Shown: positions 26,901 through 39,628, counted from the stretch's first letter. The stretch is 64,000 bases of DNA from Fratercula arctica (GCA_947846985.1 CANTUZ010000001.1:38340727-38404726), one strand, 5' to 3'. A program made the numbers and translations. The notes: generated by a model not told the origin, from the letters alone.

Positions 26901-29223
26901 AGACAACCTCCCTGTCTCCTTTATCTTTGAAAAACATCCATGAGTACATACTTCAAACCCATTTATGCACTTTTTCTCAGCTAAGGTTCATTTCTCATAT
27001 ACTCATTCTCATATACTAGAGCAAAAGCTGACAAATGCAAATATATTCATCTGCTCTAACAAAATTACATTTCAATTAATAAAATCACATGTGGATTAAC
27101 TTCAGTGCCTCCTTCCAGTTCTTGTAAAAGCGTCCTTATCAAATAAACATCCAATTAATAAATTTATTTTTATGTCTGAAAACCTTTTAGTGGAAATAGC
27201 TGGGGATTGTTCCAAGTCTTCAAGGTTTAGTACAACACGGAAGAAGAGAGGTCATTTTAAGTATTCTTACAAGTTTCTGATCGAATGCAAAAAAAAAAAC
27301 AAAACCCACAAACCAACTAACCCCAAACCTATTCAAAAGTCTGCAATGCAATGAAAGAAATAAAGTGATTGATGCATGTATTTCAAAGGTACTTTTGTGA
27401 AAACATTATTAGAAAAAGTGACATCAGCATATTTTTCCCATTTATTTCATAAGAAGGATTAGAAAGCATAAAACGGCTGCATCATTTGAAAGTCATTCAG
27501 ATCCTTAGAAAAGGCATGAATCACACAATTTAATTTACAAAGTCTGCAAATCCTGTCATTCTTTTACTTTATGTCAGATAATCCTATCCCCAGATACATA
27601 ATTCTGCTTACAGTACATTTTGATAAAATAATTGAGAACAGGCAAAGAAATTTAACCAACACACCAGATTCATTTACTTTCCTAATTTAATTACCTTTTA
27701 CCTTTAGCCCTAACTCAGCTTTTGCTGAAGATCAGACCAACAGAGAGGGAAAACTTAAAAACCATTGAAACTTTTAAAATGAAATAAGAAGAAAGAAATA
27801 GTGGTAGACAATCTCATCATCGATTCCCAGCACATTTTTGCACAGAGACGCGTACATTACTGTAATACCTCTGTCTTACAATTTTGTTACATTTGTAGGT
27901 ACCTTGGAAACCAGATAAGATTCTTTTCAGATGCTGAGTTTTATTACGATGAACTAATTTGTACTCAATCACCTTTGACTCGTAAGAATTTAATACCATA
28001 ATAGCTATTTCAGCACTGTTTTTCAAGGCATCTTGTTAGATGCTTCAAGAACCTAAAATAATATATTAAAACACATTTATTAAGGAAAATAATTACAGTT
28101 ATGGAATTTCTGTAAATTGCTAGAGAAAAAACCATATAGCATGACCTGTAGGTTTGGAAAAAAGCCTAGCAACCGGGCTGATTACAAAATGCAAGAGTAA
28201 TTGGTAAAGCACATTTCTGATTTATGATTATAGTGATTATAAAATACTTTATTTATAATCCACTCAGCTTCTGTAGAACCCCATTTATTAAAGAAGGACG
28301 TGCTGCATTACTACAAGGTCTTCTATGCAAAGGATTTATTTGGTGGGACCTCTTGTGCCAACACAGTCAACGAGCAAAGGGAATAGGGACTGAAAAGAGA
28401 ACTAAGTAATTCTTTGAATTTAAACTCAGTGGCAGTATTATCTGAGTGAAAACCGGAGTATCTGGCATTAAGTTTACTAAAATGTGAGCAAAATAGCAGG
28501 CGTTTTACTTGGAGATGTATTTCACTCATGCACTTCCATTTGGTTCTGTTTCTTACTTGTTTATTTTGATTTTTTTTGTTGTTACTTTAGTTGAAAGCAG
28601 TCTGTATCATCATTGAAGCAATTCAGTTTATACGAAGATAGTGGACTTCACTGAACAGTTATTTGATAAGTTAGCTTTAATAAAGGTCAATGACCTCCTG
28701 TATGGGAAAAGGGCTCTGGCTTTCCTCCTAGTCACATCCTTTTTGTATTAGAGAATTCGGCTGTCTGGGTCAGAGGTTGTTAGACTTTGTTAAGTGAAGA
28801 ATTCTTTATGCTGTGTACAAATGAAATGTAGTTCATTTGAACATTTTGTTCTGTCATACTGAAGATTTATGGACCACAGCATTGACTATATTGTTAAAAA
28901 AGAACTTTGATTTTTGAAAAGTTAGATACTGCAATACCTAAACTTAATGACATGGAATGCAGAATGTAATCTGGAAAAAACATCACATTAAAAACCCAGG
29001 AAATGATCAAATGAACCAGCTTGGTGAGAAATGAGTTGCCAGCACAGAAATCCATTACGCTTGACTTTTGCAGTGCAATTCACTTGCTTAAACATTTTTC
29101 ACTTCCTAGGATTTCACACTAAGGCACAGGCGTGTCCCTATAGGTGCCTTGTCACATCTGCCCTACGCATTTATCTTGGGCATACTAAAGTAAAAACATA
29201 GATGTATTGAGGTGAATCCACCT
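23956..29223. other. AT-rich unique sequence without recognised genes
   Basis: I see no CR1, LTR or exon that I can support. A short near-palindrome GTGGTTTTAACCAC occurs at 25479-25492. The 132-codon frame at 26451-26849 (+) is of low-complexity, hydrophobic composition and is not recognised. Confidence 0.5.
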
Positions 29224-29627
29224 GAAGGTCACCAACATGATTGGGACCTGGAGCACATTACGTAGAAGTAGTGACGGTGAGGACTGGGTTTATTCTAGCA
29301 GACAGAGAGTATCTTACTGTGTCTTACTGTTGCCTTCAACTACCTTCTGAGAGGATGTAGAGAATATATAGCCAGACTCTTTTGGGATGTGCAGTGGTAG
29401 ATGAAAGGCACAAGTACAGTTTACAAAGACAAAAAGTCTGATTCTATATTAGGAAAACTGTTCAGCCTGAGAACAGTCAGATGCTGGAACTAGTTGTCTA
29501 GAGCAGTTCTGGAGTCTCCACATGTGAAGATATTAACAATTCAGCTCAAACTGAGCAACCTGAGCAATGTTGAACCAAATAACCCTCACAGGTCCCTTCC
29601 CATACAAATTGCTTTATGACTCTATGT
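29224..29627 (+). mobile_element. CR1 LINE, 3' end (degenerate)
   Basis: The order of blocks is CR1: 'ggtcaccaacatgattggga', 'cctggagcacatta', 'tctagagcagttctggagtc', 'aactgagcaacctgagcaat', and an end in 'gctttatgactctatg'. Identity to the usual blocks is clearly lower than in the 19435 copy, so it is an older insertion. It is 5' truncated and noncoding. Confidence 0.8.
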
Positions 29628-30939
29628 TTGTGCACTTGAAGTACACTTCACTTTTACAGAGTAGGCAAGTGTGTGTCATGATTCATTTAACATGCTTCAG
29701 ACATCTACAATAAGAATCAGTCCCTAAAAACATTGATTGTCCTGTACTGCCTATAAAGAGCTACTAATATAGATGCAGCCTTCTAAAATGTGTTTATTTT
29801 AATCCTGTTGGTAGATCAGCATGATCATTGTAAAATGACACCGAATTTGGAAATAATGGACTTCAAGGATATTCATCTATCTTTTGGGGATCAATATTCC
29901 AGAAGCTCTTCTGTCAGCTCTTCTTTCCAAATGCTAACAGGGATCCTTCTTCAGTAGTAAAAGTTCATGGAAAAAGCTGAAACACTTTTTACTCACTAAT
30001 TTAATGACTATAATTATCATTGTGTGCATGGAAGGCTGTTGTTTTCATACCCTCAGTTTCTAACCTCCCTGAAAAATGCACAGTATCTAAGCAACAGGCA
30101 TAAAACCCCCCTCACTGAACTGGTGACAGCAAGGCTGCATTATCTACCTTTGACCTTGAATCACAGTAAGATGTGGAGGTTCATTGGCTTCTCCCAATCC
30201 ATGCCCTAGCTTTAAAGGGTTACAAGGTATGTCCCAATCTGAACAACTGATAGATAAGGATGTTTCAGTAAATCTGTCAAGCCACAGTTGACAAATTTGT
30301 TCGTCCTTTCTTAATTTATAGCAGTCGCACTGCTATTCACCTAGTGAATAGCTAAGTTACTAAGCTACTTATAGCGTTCACTTACTGCCATTAATCTTTC
30401 ACAAGCAACAGTGGAGATTTCAGTTATGTAGTTTCTGTTTCTGGCGATGATTATGGACCATGAGACACTATATCAATAAACAGATTCTCATACTTCAAAT
30501 AAGAATTAAAAATATTAAATAATAGAAAATTGCCAGACTGCACAGAAGGCAGCAAGTGAGAGTTTTCTTCTTTTTGCCATGCAGGAAAACTCCCTGATTT
30601 TTCAGGAAATACAAAGAAAAGTAGAATGGATACCAGCTTGCTTCCTCCTGCTTTTTGCCTATGCCAATTGAGCCAATATCATCTTAGGATCTCAGTATTA
30701 GTGTTTCCACACACACACACAATTAGCAGAGTTGTCTTTGACACGTAAGAAGTCAACACAGCTTTAAGCTCCATCAATCTGCATGACTGTAAAATAGGGC
30801 TCCATCCCTGATGCTTAGAAAGTTTTAATCTTGCTTCTGGTCTCTGAAGATATGATGTTGCAACAGGGCTGCGGATTGTATAATCAGGTATATAATGCCT
30901 TAAGATGCGCAGCTTGAAAGTTTCTTGGTCTCTTATCTC
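29628..30939. other. Unique sequence without recognised genes
   Basis: No gene or repeat body is recognised. There is a short AC microsatellite at 30709-30721 and an alternating 'ctaagttactaagctac' patch at 30352-30369. Confidence 0.5.
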
Positions 30940-32520
30940 TCACAGGAATGTAGAGTTGGAAGATACCTCCAGCATTTTCAAATCCAGTTTACTGCTTCAC
31001 AGGAACTATCTAATCCAATCCCTATTACAAAATTTGCAAGATTGTTTAAAAGAAGCTGAGACTCTGCTCCCAAATTGAAAACTGGTTTTGAATCTCACTT
31101 CCAGTATGTGAAAAATTCTTGCAATTTTTCCAACAGTGAAATAAATGTAGTCTTGACTTTCTGTACATCTTGTACAAATATAGCTCCTTCCCTTACATAG
31201 TATTTCCCCCAATAGATTACAGAGCCATCATACCCTCTTTTGTTCTTCATTTTGCTCTAATAAGCAAGCCATGCTCTTTTGCTTGCTACTCTTAGGGTAC
31301 TAAGATGCATTACCATTCCCAAAGTCTTCTTGATAAACATTATTTTACAGGCATGAAAGCTGAGCTAATCTTTCTTAAGCAAAGGTGACCAAAACTGTGT
31401 ATGGAATTCTACATAAAGGTTAATAAATGCCTTATTTCTTATTTGTCTTCACTGGAATACTTTCCACATCATATTTGCCTTTTTTGTGCCTGCACTACTT
31501 TTTCCCAGTCACTGGACTTTTTCTCCTCCATTAATATTCAAATTAGATGTCCTCAGCACTTAGCAGATTATCATACTATCGATCCTACATTTATTTTTGT
31601 TTTGCTTTTCCCTCTCCTCTCCTCTCCTCTCCTCTCCTCTCCTCTCCTCTCCTCTCCTCTCCTCTCCTCTCCTCTCCTCTCCTCTCCTCTCCTCTCCTCT
31701 CCTCTCCTCTCCTCTCCTCTCCTCTCCTCTCCTCTCCTCTCCTCTCCTCTTTTTTCGCATTCTGCCTTGTTGTATTCTGTCTTACGCTGTCCTGTTCCAC
31801 CCTTCCTTTCCTTATCCTTAAGGATATTTAATGTTTCCTGTACAATACTCTGATCTGCCTGTATTTGAAAAGCAAATGTTTCCCAACTTTGTGTTGTTAG
31901 CAATGTTCACTGATATGATTTTTTTAGCAAATATCATTAAAGAAAAAATAAAAATACCAAATAAATTTATTTTTCAAAGTGTGAGGTTTTTGTTATAGTA
32001 ACCTTCATTTTCCACTTTCCAATTCTACCTATGAATTGCTGTCTTCTCAAGTTCAATGAGTAATTTCTCCTGTGGCAACATGTCATCTGCTTCACTGAAG
32101 TCCAGACATGTTTCATCTATTACTTTTCCCTTCTCTGAAAAACAGGCGTCAAAGAAAGATATATAGCACACATAGTCTATCCCTATTTCAATCTATCCCA
32201 TTTACCATTTTCCTTCATGTCTCTAATTATTCTTTCCTTCCAAATACCTTCTAAAGCTTTGCATACCATTAAGGCATGGTTTGTTACTGGTCAGGTCATC
32301 TCTTTTTATAAATTGTGCATGCTGTTCTTTGATTACCTAAAACTACTTCTAACTTGATGCATTTATTGAAAAATGTTGCCATTACACCTATGATTTCATT
32401 TGCAATTTTTTTTTCAAGAAGAGACAATGTTTCATCCCTGACTGCATTAAGTTGCTTGATTTTACTGTCATTTCAGATATGAATCTTTTAATTTTCTATT
32501 CTCATCTTCTCTTTTTTCCA
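30940..32520 (-). mobile_element. Ancient CR1/L3-like LINE relic
   Basis: Read on the minus strand, 32030-32120 encodes CLDFSEADDMLPQEKLLIEL, a decayed form of the LINE reverse-transcriptase segment usually read as LDFSKAFD...KLL. 'catatttgccttttttgtgc' (31472-31491) and 'caaaactgtgtatggaattc' (31391-31410) match C-terminal ORF2 blocks of old CR1 copies. 'gaatgtagagttggaagata' (30946-30965) is the 3' UTR start. Numerous stops and indels are present. The (CCTCT)28 array at 31611-31750 sits inside it. It is much more diverged than the other CR1 copies and is likely shared with distant bird relatives. Confidence 0.7.
31611..31750. repeat. (CCTCT)28 microsatellite, perfect, 140 bp
   Basis: There are twenty-eight uninterrupted CCTCT units. 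The plus strand is pure pyrimidine and the minus strand pure purine, so all six frames are open and every open frame here is an artefact. The array lies in the old LINE relic. Its flanks are also pyrimidine-rich (TTTGCTTTTC before, TTTTTTCGC after). The lack of any interruption implies recent expansion and probably length polymorphism. Confidence 0.98.
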
Positions 32521-33110
32521 AGAAAAAAGAAAAGGAAAGGAAAGGAAAATACTTTTATACATTGAGGGGTGGAATAGAGATTTAAAGGTTTTGTGGAATG
32601 TTCTGAAAGTTAAATAAAAACTTTACTCTAGCTTTAAGCAATTATTCCTAAAACATGCTGGGTATTGTTTGCATGAACTAGAAGTGGAACAGGAATAACT
32701 TGCAGAAAGAGTCAGGTCATATATTGAAAAATACATATGCAAAATCTGAAGTCAATTTAAAAGCCAGAAATGCTTTAAATAAAAGGATTATCATAGTGGG
32801 ATCATTGGGTGTTGATTTCATGTTTTCTTTCTTATTTGCTAGATTAATTTTTTTTAAATTAAAATTAAGAACTACAGATGCTGAATTAATTATTTTTGTT
32901 GACCACTATCACTTCATCCATTACCACTTTAATTAATAGCAAGTCAAAATAGAGTGATTTATCTTCATTAGTGAGTAATTTCATAATTTGTTTATTTTTC
33001 TTTTTTTTTTTTAACTGTTTATAAAGTGGAATGACTTCTTATGTGGGGGCATCATCAGCTACTATGAATAGCCAGTCATATTGGCTTTATCTATTCTAGT
33101 AACTGAAGAA
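32521..33110. other. AT-rich sequence without recognised genes
   Basis: A purine run with GGAAA repeats occurs at 32519-32549, at the edge of the LINE relic. The rest is AT-rich sequence with chance frames. Confidence 0.5.
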
Positions 33111-34631
33111 ATCACAGAATCGCAGCATTTCAGAATCAGAGAATGGCTGAGGTTGGAAAGTGGCTCTTGAGATCATCTAGTCCAACCCCCTCCTCAGAGC
33201 AGGGTCAGCTGGAGTCAGTTTCTCAGTGCCATGACCAATCAGGTTTTGAACATCTCCACAGAGAGGGATTCCACAACTTGTCTGGGCAGTCTGTTCTGAT
33301 GTTTGACTACCTCCAGAGCCAAAAAAAAAAAAAAAAAAAGCAACAACTTTTTTTCTTTTGAGTGAAATTACCTGTATTTCAATTTGTACCCATTACGTCT
33401 TGTCCTGTTACTCCATACCTCTAAGAATAGTTTGGCTCTATGTTCTTTACTCCCCACCCCCATCAGATGTTTATACACATTGGTAGGATCTGTGTATACC
33501 CTGAGCCTTCTCTTTTCCAGGCTGAACAATCTCAGCTCCCTCAGCCTCTCTCCTATGTCAGATGCTCTAGCCCTCTGGAGCATCTTTGTGGCCCATTTTG
33601 GTGGCCGTTTGCTGAACTTGTCCCAGTAAGTCCATATCTTTCTTGTACTGAGAAGCCCAGAACTAGACATAGCACTCCAGGTTTGTCTCACCAGTGCTGA
33701 GCAGAGAGAAAGTACCACCTCCCTCAGCCTGGTGGCAACGTTCCTCCTAATGAAGCCCAGAATGCTGTTTGCCTTCTTTGTTGCAAGGTGCATTGCTGGG
33801 TCATGGTCAACTTGTTGTCCACCAGGACTCCCAGGATCTTCTCTGCAGACCTACTTTACAGTTGGTCAGTCCCTAGAATATGCTGGTGTGCGGTTATTCA
33901 TCCCCGGGTCCTAGACTTTGTGTTTGCCTTTGTTGAACTGCATTAGATTCTGTTCTGCCCAATTCTGCAGCCTGCTGAGGTCCCACTCAATGGCAGCACA
34001 ACCCTCTGCTTATTAACCACTACTCCCAGCTTTGCATCATCTGCAAACTTGCTGATAGTGTACTGTGTCCCAAAAATAATGGGCATGTCAAATGGTAACA
34101 GCCCTAGTGTCAACCCCTGGGGTACACTACTGGTGACTTGCCTCTAGATGAATTCATAGTGATGACCATAATCTTTTGGTTCTGGCACAGGAACCAATTG
34201 TCGGTATACCTCACTATCCATACTTCATTCAGTTTGAGTGTTATGAGTCTCGAAAACCATACTAAACTACTCAAGGCAGACAACAATCCCTGCTCTTCCC
34301 TCATCTACTAAGCCAGTCATCTCATTGGAGAAAGCAGTCAGGTTTGTCAAGCATGATTTCACTTCATAAAACAATGCCAACTATTCCCATCACCTTCTTC
34401 ATATGTCTGAAAATGGTCTCCATGATTATTTGTTCCATCACCTTCACAGAAATCAAGGTGAGCTTGACCAGTCTGTAGCTCCCTGGATCCTCCTTCTTGC
34501 CCTTTGCTTTCTTCCAGTCCTCAGGGATCTCCTTTGATCACCATAACATTTTAAAGATGATTGAGAATGACCTAGCAATGACATCAGCCAGCTCTCTCAC
34601 CACCCATGGGTGCAGCCCATCAGGTCGCATG
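33111..34631 (-). mobile_element. CR1 LINE, 3' two thirds (split by an LTR)
   Basis: The 3' end is at the left: 'tcacagaatcgcagcatttc', then 'gatcatctagtccaaccccc'. A 19-base A run (33321-33339) lies in the UTR. On the minus strand, 33368-33793 encodes the ORF2 C-terminal region (LATKKANSILGFIRRNVATR, 'WATKMLQRA', 'GERLRELRLFSLEKRRLR', 'RRNGYKLKYR'). Further right the catalytic box KFADDAKLG can be read near 34028-34054, and the 'GLHPWV' segment near 34601-34618. Frames are broken in several places. The element stops where the LTR 34632-35956 begins and resumes at 35957. Confidence 0.95.
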
Positions 34632-35956
34632 TGATAAGGGATGTTAGGAGCATGGCTCCTCCAGCAGCTCTGGCCAGCCCAGGACTGCCTCCTGCCTGGC
34701 CACTGGGGCTGCTGGATACAGCTGCTGCTTTTCAGTTTGCAGGTTCAACCAACAGCAAAGCTGAGCATACATCCCAGACGCTGGCTGGTCCGCCTGGGTG
34801 CTTACGTATTCGTCCTACAGGCACCCCACACTCATGGGTCCACGCAAACACCAGAACAGACCCTCCATCCATCTGATACCCCTGCCCACACCTGGGACCT
34901 CGTACTCGCTGGCTGGAGTTTGCCAGAAGCTCCAAATGCACACCCCATACTCACTCGGTTTGGGGCAGGTACAGACACTCTCCCCCAGCAGATGGCACTC
35001 AGCACATGGCCTGTGACCTGTGGTCCTGCTCCAGATACTGGTGCCAAGCCCCTCACTCGTCTCGTTCACGCCTGTCCCCACCCTGTAGCTGGTTTTCAGG
35101 GCACACACCATTCCTGCCTCAGTGGCTGGAAGTTGAAGACCCCCCTAGCTCCAGTAGCTGACTCTGAGACCCCACTAGCTCCAGTAGTTGACACCACAGG
35201 CCAGGACTGGGCCGTAACCCCCGGTCTGACTCCAGGAGCTGGCATCCAGTCCCTTCACACCACTCTGCCCAGTAGATGGCACTGAGCCCTTGCAGCACTG
35301 ACACACGTGGGATAGGGAGTGAGATTATGCAAAGAGATCATTAAGGAAGGATTTAGTAAAACAGAACAGATTATGGTGACTGGGCATAAGGCTCATTTTA
35401 CACACAACCAGCCCCTTTTATAGCACTTTCTGTCTACCACCCCCACCCCTACCCCCCTTTAGTTCCTCCCTGTTCTCCCTTTCACTGCATGTCCCACCAT
35501 GGGTCTGTACAGCTCTATCAATGCCTGCACCCCTCCCAGTCAGGATCTCCCCTGGTTTACGGTTTTATCAGTTGCAAAGTCATGGTTAATCTTCCTGGAA
35601 GTGGAGGCTGTAGTTTCTGGATCGCCCATCAATGAGTGTGAATTGTCTCCAGGTGTGTTTTGTAAGGTCTGTGTTCGGTATATTTTGTTTCTGCTTTTTG
35701 CCTTTTCCCTTAATTTCCCAATTGACAAGATCCCTGATCAGATAATCTTGCCAGAGTAAAAATTTTCACACTCCCACATGCCCTCATCAGTTACTGTGAC
35801 TGACTAGGTTTGGTTCTCATCACTGCCTCCCCTTTGTCGGTGAGGTTTGTGTCCCTGTATGGTCTTGTTTCTGGTTTCCTCTTCTTACTATCACATTTTC
35901 GCAGTGGAAAAGGCCCATGACTACATACCCTTAAAGGAGCAGACACTTTCCTTACA
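34632..35956 (-). mobile_element. Solo LTR of the same unclassified family (copy B), inside a CR1
   Basis: This is the inverted relative of copy A at 10382-11796. On the minus strand it starts TGTAAGGAAAGTG and ends CATCCCTTATCA. Shared blocks include 'gtgtcagtgctgcaagggct' (at the R/U5 region), 'ctggttgaacctacaaa' or its near match, and 'tggaccagcc'. TATAAAAG lies at 35415-35422 and a weakened ACTAAA at 35352-35357. It is about 90 bp shorter than copy A and clearly diverged from it. It interrupts a CR1 whose two parts continue on either side, so it inserted after that CR1. Flanks GCATG and CAATG are at best a decayed target duplication. No internal retroviral genes are present. Confidence 0.75.
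35415..35422 (-). promoter_or_regulatory. TATA box of LTR copy B
   Basis: TATAAAAG on the minus strand lies at the position equivalent to the TATA box of copy A, downstream of a polypurine stretch. It is preserved despite divergence elsewhere. Confidence 0.55.
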
Positions 35957-36480
35957 CAATGGACTTTTTCATGTCTGTTTTTTTTAAATATTCCCTAATT
36001 GGATCCTCGTCCATCAAGGAGTTTCCCAGTGTTCACAGAGGCCTAGGATTCATGAAGGATGGTCACACCACTAAAGGCTGAGGCAACGATGGCATTGACT
36101 ACCTCAGCTCTTTCCATATCCTTTTCCACCCCAGCTCCTAGCCTATTCACCAGAGGATACACATTTTTTCCTAGTCTGCCTTTTGCTGCTGATATATCTG
36201 TAGAGGCTCTTTTCGTTGCCCTTCACATTCCTTGACAAATTCAACTCCAGGCGGGTTTTGGCTTTCCTATCTGTATTCCTGCATGCTTGGACAGTGTCAC
36301 TATATTCCTCCCAAGTCACTTGTCTCTGCTTCCATGCTCTTTTATGTTTCATTTCTGCATTTGAGTTTTGTCAGGATCTCCTTGTCCACTCTTGCTTTAG
36401 TTTCTGCTCTCTGGGATGAATCATTCTTGAGCTTGGAGGAGGTGATACTTGATCCTTCCAGAACCTAGGTCTCAATAACC
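35957..36480 (-). mobile_element. CR1 LINE, continuation (ORF2 5' part)
   Basis: This is the remaining part of the CR1 interrupted by LTR copy B. On the minus strand it encodes 'VTWEEYSDTVQACRN', 'KAKTRLELNLSRNVKGNEKS' and 'YRYISSKRQTRK', colinear with the ORF2 segment seen in the 22960-23955 copy. 'ctaattggatcctcgtccat' (35995-36014) belongs to the following ORF2 stretch. A frameshift lies near 36350. The 5' limit near 36480 is uncertain because the sequence beyond no longer resembles CR1. Confidence 0.88.
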
Positions 36481-37610
36481 TATGCTGGAAACCAGAAGAC
36501 TGGTCCTGTGCTAAACATTTCCTGAGCACCTACCATGGGTTGACACAGGCCACAGAGCTTTCTCAATGGGAAGTTTGCATGTTACCGTCCTGTCTGGGGG
36601 GATAAAAAGTGTGTAACAGGTTGCAGGCCATGTCATACTGCTTGGCTTCTGTGCCACAGAACTGTCCCAGGCACATTCAGCTTACTGGAACTGGCATATC
36701 AATGGCATTTGAATCTTCTGCTTTTCATCGGTCTGGACTGTTAATCATCTTCAGCCCTAGATTTCTGCACTGCTGGTCACTTTTCCATTAATTGTTATAA
36801 ATCCATTGGTGGTTCATTTGATGGATTTCATAAACCAAAGACCCACTTTTTTTTTGTGCGTGTACTATGACTATACTGATAATTAAAGAAAAATATGGGA
36901 TGATTATATTCCTTCCTCTCTAAGGGCACCTGGTGGAGACTCTCTCATATCCATGGTGCCTGAGGCTGACTACTACAGCCACAGCAGCTGCATCCATGCT
37001 GCATCGCACTCAGTCCTCTGGGCCCCATGCTGTAGCTCCTTGGTCCTATCACATAGTTATCAGTTTCTGTACTTTTTCAGTGGAATGTGTCTGAAACAAT
37101 TTGGTGGTTGAACTTTGGCCAACCAGAGGAGTGTTTTTATTGCATGAAACTGTTTCCAACCCTAGAAGTTGCATGAGAGAAAACAGTGTTCCTTGAGGGT
37201 GAAAAGCCCCAGGTGGTAAAGGACTGTGCAGAGTGAAAGTAGCCAAATTGTGCAGATGAATTCTGGTTTCTTTCAGACCTTTGTCCTAGAGAATTCTACC
37301 TGGAGTGGTCTAAACAAATAAGGCAAGTGGAATGCCAAGGGCTCAGTTTATGAACTTGCTTCCTTTTCTCGGTTTCTCATTACTTTCAACATATTCCCGG
37401 CATTCCGGATGAATGTGTGGAAGTTATTTGCCATCTACCGTCAGCTTAGTCATTATTACACTTAAGTCTTCCTCCTAGGCCTGAAGTCTAAGCCTGACAG
37501 TGGAAAGCTGACAGGAGAAAAAGATAAGATGATTCTTTAAATGAGATAAATTATGATAATGAGTCTTTGGTGTCAGGCACATAGAAATAGCACAGAAACA
37601 TCTGTCCTCT

Positions 37611-37666
37611 AGTTTCTAATCAGGACTAGCTAAGAGGGTAGCTAGCTTCTAATCAGGAGTAGCTAA
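37611..37666. repeat. Short tandem duplication, period 33 bp
   Basis: The words AGTTTCTAATCAGGACTAGC (37611) and AGCTTCTAATCAGGAGTAGC (37644), each followed by TAA, are a diverged direct duplication in unique DNA. Confidence 0.8.
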
Positions 37667-39588
37667 AACAGTAGATTCAGCATTCACAAGTCAGAGAATA
37701 TTATGTTTTCAATGGAAACATATGGGAGTCTTTTAAATGAAACCTGAAAGTCAGTAATGAAATTTAGGTAAGATGTAGGGTTGAGACCCCAGAATTTTTA
37801 TCTCTTGAATTTGTGGAGGAAGTTAAAATATTTTTCTCATGAACAAAGTGGCAGTGAAAATTAACTGCCTTGGGTATGACATTCACCCAGAAATTTCTTC
37901 TGGTGTCTATGATTTGCTTTTATTTTTACATATACCTTCTTTATTCTTGCCTGTTTTACATGCCCCTCTCCATTGCATGCTTTGTCTTATTTTTTCCTTA
38001 TGAAAATGAGAGCTTCCATATAAAGAGCTGTGCTCCATTCAGGACAATCCTGAGTTCCCTAAATATGCTCTCTAAAATGCTTCTGGAGACAGCCACTTTT
38101 CATATGATGATGACCTGATCATGGAATAAAGAGGTTATTTGTGGCTTTTTTCCTCTCCGAAAATGTGTTTATATTATTCTGTTGCTGTCTGTGCATCCAA
38201 GAAATTACTATTTCCCTGGGATAGTCATCTCCATAATAACACATTCTATCCACTCTTCCATTTCTTCCCTTCACTTCCTGAATTCGTTCTGTACAATGCA
38301 TTCCCTCATTTTTCATGAAATGGTATTTTGCCGTCTACCTGGGTAAATATTTTATTTGTTTCATGGACTTGAGCTATATATATTTGACCTAAGATTAGTA
38401 TCAGACCATTTATTTTACAAAAAATATTTTCCTATGTATAGGAAATATATAGATATACTATATATTCTAATATGTCTATATTTCCAATCTCACACCCCCC
38501 CTCCCCAAATATCAGAAATAGCGTCTTTATTAAGATGTAGGTTCCCAATATAACACGCTACACTGGTTTCAATGAGATGCAAACCTCTTAATCGAAAGCA
38601 AACTAAAAACAGATTTCTGGAGTAATATTTTTATGAAATCACTTATGAAAAATTGCAGTTATTTTTGTGATTTAAGTAGGGTTATAAATAAAGCCACAGA
38701 TCTTTTCAGCTCTATATCTTCTCCTCACAGAGAAGCTTGAGGCAAAAACAGCTTAAAAAAAATCTCTGTGTCTCATCTGTTTCATGTTAAATGACTTCAT
38801 GCTCTGCACGGTAAGAGGTGTAGTAACCTTTTCCTTTTACTCATAATAGCTCTTAAAAGACTTCTAAATAACGTTGCCTGGTCTGGGCAAATGTAGGCAG
38901 ACTACCATCCTTACTCATATCCAGAACTCATGCCACAAAACAAGTTAAATTTAAAAAAAAAAATATAGGAAAAAACAGCATGGCACATAAGAGTTGCTGA
39001 GGAAAGGATGACTCATTCTTTGAAGTCACTTACATTGGTGCCATCTCCGAACTTCCATTAGTATTTATTTCGTATAGAAACCGGGTATCTTACTTTAATG
39101 CATTCTGATAGTTTTGTCTATCCATCTATGGTATGTGGAATTATGCCCTGGAATATATAATTCTTTATAATTGTTTCTTGACAATTATTTCTAGTGATTA
39201 GATGACCAGTCACAGTTTATCCATTTTTAAAATGCTTTGATATTGCTTGTTAATCTTAGCAAATGATTGCCATAGAAAAAATGAATAATAAATTCATGAC
39301 AAGAATGACAGTGAGAGAATGTTAAGCCTGTCTGTCTGAGATTATATAGACAGGGAGTAACAAACCCAAGGTTTTGTGAATAACCCTAATGCATAATAAG
39401 CATTTGTAATCTTTAACAATGCATACATTATAACTCAAAGCAGTATCTTAGAATAGCACCTGTATTTTTCTGGTACTGGTGTCCTGGACACTTGTAATCT
39501 TTTTTTTTTTTTTTTCTTTTCATAGTCTTCTACAATTAAACTAAAATGCATGTAAGAATAAGTATCTTTTAAATCAGACCTTTTATAT

Positions 39589-39589
<1 letters not shown>

Positions 39590-39625
<36 letters not shown>
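39590..39625. repeat. poly-T run (36 T)
   Basis: This is the longest homopolymer in the window. A second T-rich run lies 70 bp to the left. No retroposed body with a minus-strand tail is recognisable to the left or right. Length in the assembly may be inexact because such runs are prone to error. Confidence 0.9.

Positions 39626-39628
<3 letters not shown>

Noticed and set aside
31401..31903. Several overlapping open frames of repeating Ser-Pro-Leu-Leu or Arg-Gly-Glu-Glu type, both strands
   Set aside because: They are produced by the (CCTCT)28 array, whose 5-base unit contains no stop in any frame. They are not genes.
34641..35285. Open frame of 214 codons on the plus strand
   Set aside because: It is antisense to LTR copy B. 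The similar feature in copy A only reflects the shared GC-rich repeat-like composition. No known domain is visible.
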